Shown here: piece after piece, positions 5,274 through 6,609 of the stretch | How the letters are laid out: each line of letters begins with the position of its first letter | Numbering within the stretch: the first letter of the stretch is position 1 | Source: Alphaproteobacteria bacterium | GTDB lineage: Bacteria > Pseudomonadota > Alphaproteobacteria > CBDBCS01 > JAHZLG01 | Length of the DNA stretch: 6,609 bases | Direction: 5' to 3' | NCBI GenBank assembly: GCA_022599995.1 | Contig: JAHZLG010000016.1 | Location: 1 to 6,609, forward strand | The notes under the pieces: model-generated | What the model was told of the DNA's origin: nothing | Database searches by the model: none | The model's input: only the letters and a program-made list of their open reading frames with translations | Program-made: the position numbers and the translations under genes

Positions 5274-5906
5274 CTATTCGGAGGGGTCTGGCACATACCG
5301 AAGATAAGGACGCTCGGCGCGGAATGACCCAAAACGGCGCGTGGCCTCTTCATCACTGATCGCAGGGACAATGATCACCTCATCGCCTTTTTCCCAGTTC
5401 ACCGGCGTCGCGACTGCTTTGGCAGCGGTCAACTGCAAGGAGTCGATAACACGCAAAATCTCGTGGAAATTGCGCCCCGTCGAGGCAGGGTAGGTAATCG
5501 TCAGTTTCAGCGTCTTGTCGGGGGCAATGATGAACACCGAGCGCACCGTCAGCGTGCTGTCTGCATTCGGATGGATCATGCTGTATTTGGCAGCGATCTC
5601 CCGATTGGGGTCAGCGAGCAAGGGAAAATTCAGCCCTACCCCCTGCGTCGCTTCGATGTCATCAGCCCACTTTTCGTGGTCGGCTAATCCATCGACCGAA
5701 ACGCCGAGCACCTTCACATTGCGCGCGTCGAATTCGGGTTTCAGCCTTGCCACCATCCCTAATTCGGTGGTGCAAACGGGGGTGAAGTCTTTGGGGTGGG
5801 AAAAGAGAACCCCCCAGCTATCGCCGAGGTGGTCGTAAAAAGAGATTGGTCCCGCGGTAGAGTCAGCGGTAAAATCGGGCGCAATGTCGCCAAGTTGAAG
5901 GGTCAT
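5274..5906 (-). CDS. 1-Cys peroxiredoxin, Prx6 type
   Basis: A thiol peroxidase that reduces hydrogen peroxide and organic or lipid hydroperoxides through one cysteine. The 210-residue product starts MTLQLGDIAPDF and shows the active-site segment HPKDFTPVCTTE, with H37, T42 and the peroxidatic C45, and the conserved Arg in LTVRSVF (R122). C45 is the only cysteine in the protein, so there is no resolving Cys and an external thiol must reduce it. The long C-terminal domain (from about 155 to 210, including TPVNWEKGDEVIIVP) is typical of the Prx6 branch and separates it from AhpC and Tpx. The frame is open upstream to 6017, but the extension is Pro-rich and not family-like, so 5906 is the start. 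A GGA about 9 nt upstream is the only ribosome-binding hint. No signal peptide is present, so it acts in the cytoplasm. The upstream repeats and dyad may be its control region. Confidence 0.95.
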   Translation of the reverse strand: MTLQLGDIAPDFTADSTAGPISFYDHLGDSWGVLFSHPKDFTPVCTTELGMVARLKPEFDARNVKVLGVSVDGLADHEKWADDIEATQGVGLNFPLLADPNREIAAKYSMIHPNADSTLTVRSVFIIAPDKTLKLTITYPASTGRNFHEILRVIDSLQLTAAKAVATPVNWEKGDEVIIVPAISDEEATRRFGSFRAERPYLRYVPDPSE

Positions 5907-6034
5907 GGTCTGTTCCAAGCAGAGGGTGTCGGGAAACCTGCGGTGGGGGGGAGGGGGGTCTCCCTCGGGCAGGTAGGAAAGGACGAATGCTTGCGCATCC
6001 CTCCTTAGGCGGAGCATTCTCCGCGGGGCATAGC

Positions 6035-6059
6035 TGTTGTCTGGTTAGCCCAGACAGCA
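6035..6059. promoter_or_regulatory. Dyad symmetry upstream of the peroxiredoxin gene
   Basis: GTCTGG (6039-6044) and CCAGAC (6050-6055) are a perfect inverted repeat around a 5-nt centre. Pairing extends outward to 10 bp (6035-6044 with 6050-6059) with one G-T wobble. It lies about 130-150 bp before the peroxiredoxin start and next to the 15-bp repeats. It could be an operator or an RNA hairpin in the leader. No T-run flanks it on either strand, so a terminator is unlikely. Confidence 0.45.
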
Positions 6060-6072
6060 CGCATGCCGACAA
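6044..6072 (-). promoter_or_regulatory. Weak candidate promoter for the peroxiredoxin gene
   Basis: On the minus strand TTGTCG (6067-6072, four of six consensus matches) and GCTAAC (6044-6049, three of six) are separated by 17 bp. The -35-like box overlaps the first 15-bp repeat, and the -10-like box lies in the centre of the dyad, an arrangement that would suit a regulated promoter. The -10 match is poor and this remains speculative. Confidence 0.2.
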
Positions 6073-6129
6073 CACTGGTGTTCGCAACACTGGTGCTTAC
6101 AACACTGGTGTTCGCAACACTGGTGTTGA
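6070..6129. repeat. Four tandem 15-bp palindromic repeats upstream of the peroxiredoxin gene
   Basis: Four head-to-tail units CAACACTGGTGTTCG lie at 6070-6084, 6085-6099, 6100-6114 and 6115-6129. Units 1 and 3 are identical, unit 2 ends GCTTA and unit 4 ends GTTGA. Each contains the near-palindrome AACAC-TG-GTGTT. The array lies 164-223 bp before the peroxiredoxin ATG. Because 15 bp is five codons, it reads as pentapeptides in every frame: NTGVR-type on plus, EHQCC-type on minus. Iterated operators, a protein-coding repeat and a simple minisatellite are all possible readings. Confidence 0.85.
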
Positions 6130-6495
6130 TGACCACGACCGGTCGCGGTCGGGTGACCACCTATGGATGACATACTCTCTGCTTGCGCACGCCACTGGGG
6201 CTCGGCATCGGCAGCCCGCACCACGCCAGCACCGCCCGTCGAGACGAACAGTGGCAGTCCCTGTATCGGGGATGCGCGATGCAATACATCGGAGAGAGAA
6301 ATGACAGAAACCATCATAAAAGCAGACATATAATGCCCCCGACGCAATTACAAGTAGCAATCGCGTTATCATAGGGCAAAGGGTATCTGTCCCTATGGCG
6401 GCAAGGTGCGCCTCGCAAGGGTGCGTCGGCGTCTTAGCCCGGTTAGGGTCTGGACTCATTAAACAAGGTAAGAGTTTGTTCTAGGTTTACGCAAT
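6130..6495. other. Stretch with no supported gene
   Basis: No reading frame here resembles a known family. Two overlapping minus-strand frames (starting at 6459 and 6329) cross it and run into the 15-bp repeats. The second has a Cys/His-rich tail and is discussed in the findings. No tRNA cloverleaf, rRNA or transposon end is visible. A single 11-bp match (6368-6378) to the aroK leader repeat is the only other pattern noted. Confidence 0.5.
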
Positions 6496-6518
6496 CAAAA
6501 CACTGCGGGTGAGTTTTG
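6496..6518. other. Short inverted repeat CAAAAC/GTTTTG
   Basis: CAAAAC (6496-6501) and GTTTTG (6513-6518) are perfect 6-bp arms with an 11-nt loop containing CTGCGGG. The plus-strand 3' arm contains four T residues within the stem rather than after it, so it is not a typical terminator. It sits 33 bp left of the large edge hairpin. Confidence 0.3.
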
Positions 6519-6550
6519 TCATACGTCACATTACAATCCGCTATATACAC

Positions 6551-6608
6551 CACCCCAAAATACTGGGATTCGATTGCTGATGCAATCTAGCATCCAGTAT
6601 TTTGGGTG
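6551..6608. repeat. Long imperfect hairpin at the right window edge
   Basis: The outer arms CACCCCAAAATACTGGGAT (6551-6569) and ATCCAGTATTTTGGGTG (6592-6608) are complementary over 17 bp, with one bulged C and one bulged G in the left arm. Inside, GATTGC (6572-6577) pairs with GCAATC (6582-6587) around a TGAT tetraloop, giving a two-part stem of about 23 bp. On plus it is preceded by a TATATA box (6542-6547). The structure could be a bidirectional terminator for a gene beyond the edge, a structured RNA, or the folded end of a small repeat element. The window ends one base past the right arm, so a choice cannot be made. Confidence 0.7.
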
Positions 6609-6609
6609 A

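Noticed and set aside
4727..5359. Plus-strand 210-residue frame spanning the enolase-superfamily 5' end, the gap and the peroxiredoxin 3' end
   Set aside because: It overlaps two well-supported minus-strand genes, and its composition follows the GGC repeat and pyrimidine tract rather than a protein family.
6000..6006. Perfect AAGGAGG on the minus strand as a ribosome-binding site
   Set aside because: No ATG, GTG or TTG lies 5-9 nt downstream; the nearest ATG begins 1 nt after it.
5907..6017. N-terminal extension of the peroxiredoxin to 6017
   Set aside because: The extension is Pro-rich, crosses G/C homopolymers and does not resemble Prx6 N-termini; the conserved protein starts at MTLQLGDIAPDF.
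5987..6304. Plus-strand frame with NTGVR-type pentapeptides, suggestive of a pentapeptide-repeat protein
   Set aside because: Only four units occur, they lack the central Leu/Phe pattern of pentapeptide-repeat proteins, and a 15-bp DNA repeat gives pentapeptides in any frame.
6425..6490. tRNA-like sequence (AGCCCGGTTAGGG, GTTCTAGGTTT)
   Set aside because: No matching acceptor stem or anticodon arm can be folded around these pieces.

Overview
The window reads as chromosomal DNA of a GC-rich bacterium, most likely an alphaproteobacterium. The CobT protein carries a C-terminal signature (ACHxGMA.F..AGV type) and a GRGTG[IV]DD motif that I associate with alphaproteobacterial CobT. An aroK-aroB pair and a single-cysteine peroxiredoxin are also common in that class. 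This assignment is from memory of families, not from a search. All well-supported genes lie on the minus strand. I see no transposase, integrase, CRISPR array, phage gene or rRNA/tRNA gene.

Reading in the direction of transcription (right to left): positions 5907-6609 are non-coding or unrecognised. They hold a strong imperfect hairpin at the right edge, a promoter-proximal dyad and four tandem 15-bp palindromic repeats. Next comes a 1-Cys peroxiredoxin of the Prx6 type (5274-5906). Its stop codon is followed at once by a run of G-tracts (transcript sense) inside a long purine-rich stretch. After a gap of about 420 bp comes an enolase-superfamily enzyme of the mandelate racemase subgroup (3770-4855). 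A 208-bp gap with five helically spaced 10-11-bp repeats precedes cobT (2428-3561), which makes alpha-ribazole phosphate for the lower ligand of cobalamin. aroK (shikimate kinase, 1720-2343) follows after 84 bp and carries a roughly 30-residue Pro/Ala-rich insertion. aroB (3-dehydroquinate synthase, 173-1339) is separated from aroK by 380 bp, most of it an array of about eleven GC-rich palindromic repeats. The first 29 codons of a further unrecognised gene (1-89) run off the left edge.

Biochemically, AroB and AroK catalyse steps 2 and 5 of the shikimate pathway. CobT belongs to cobalamin assembly, the Prx removes peroxides, and the enolase-superfamily enzyme probably acts on an acid sugar. 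cobT, aroK and aroB are colinear and could share a transcript, but the spacer array may uncouple aroB from aroK. The genes otherwise look like ordinary housekeeping functions. The unusual content is in the intergenic DNA, where almost every gap holds its own short palindromic, phased or strand-asymmetric repeat. None of the five complete genes has a convincing Shine-Dalgarno sequence at standard spacing.
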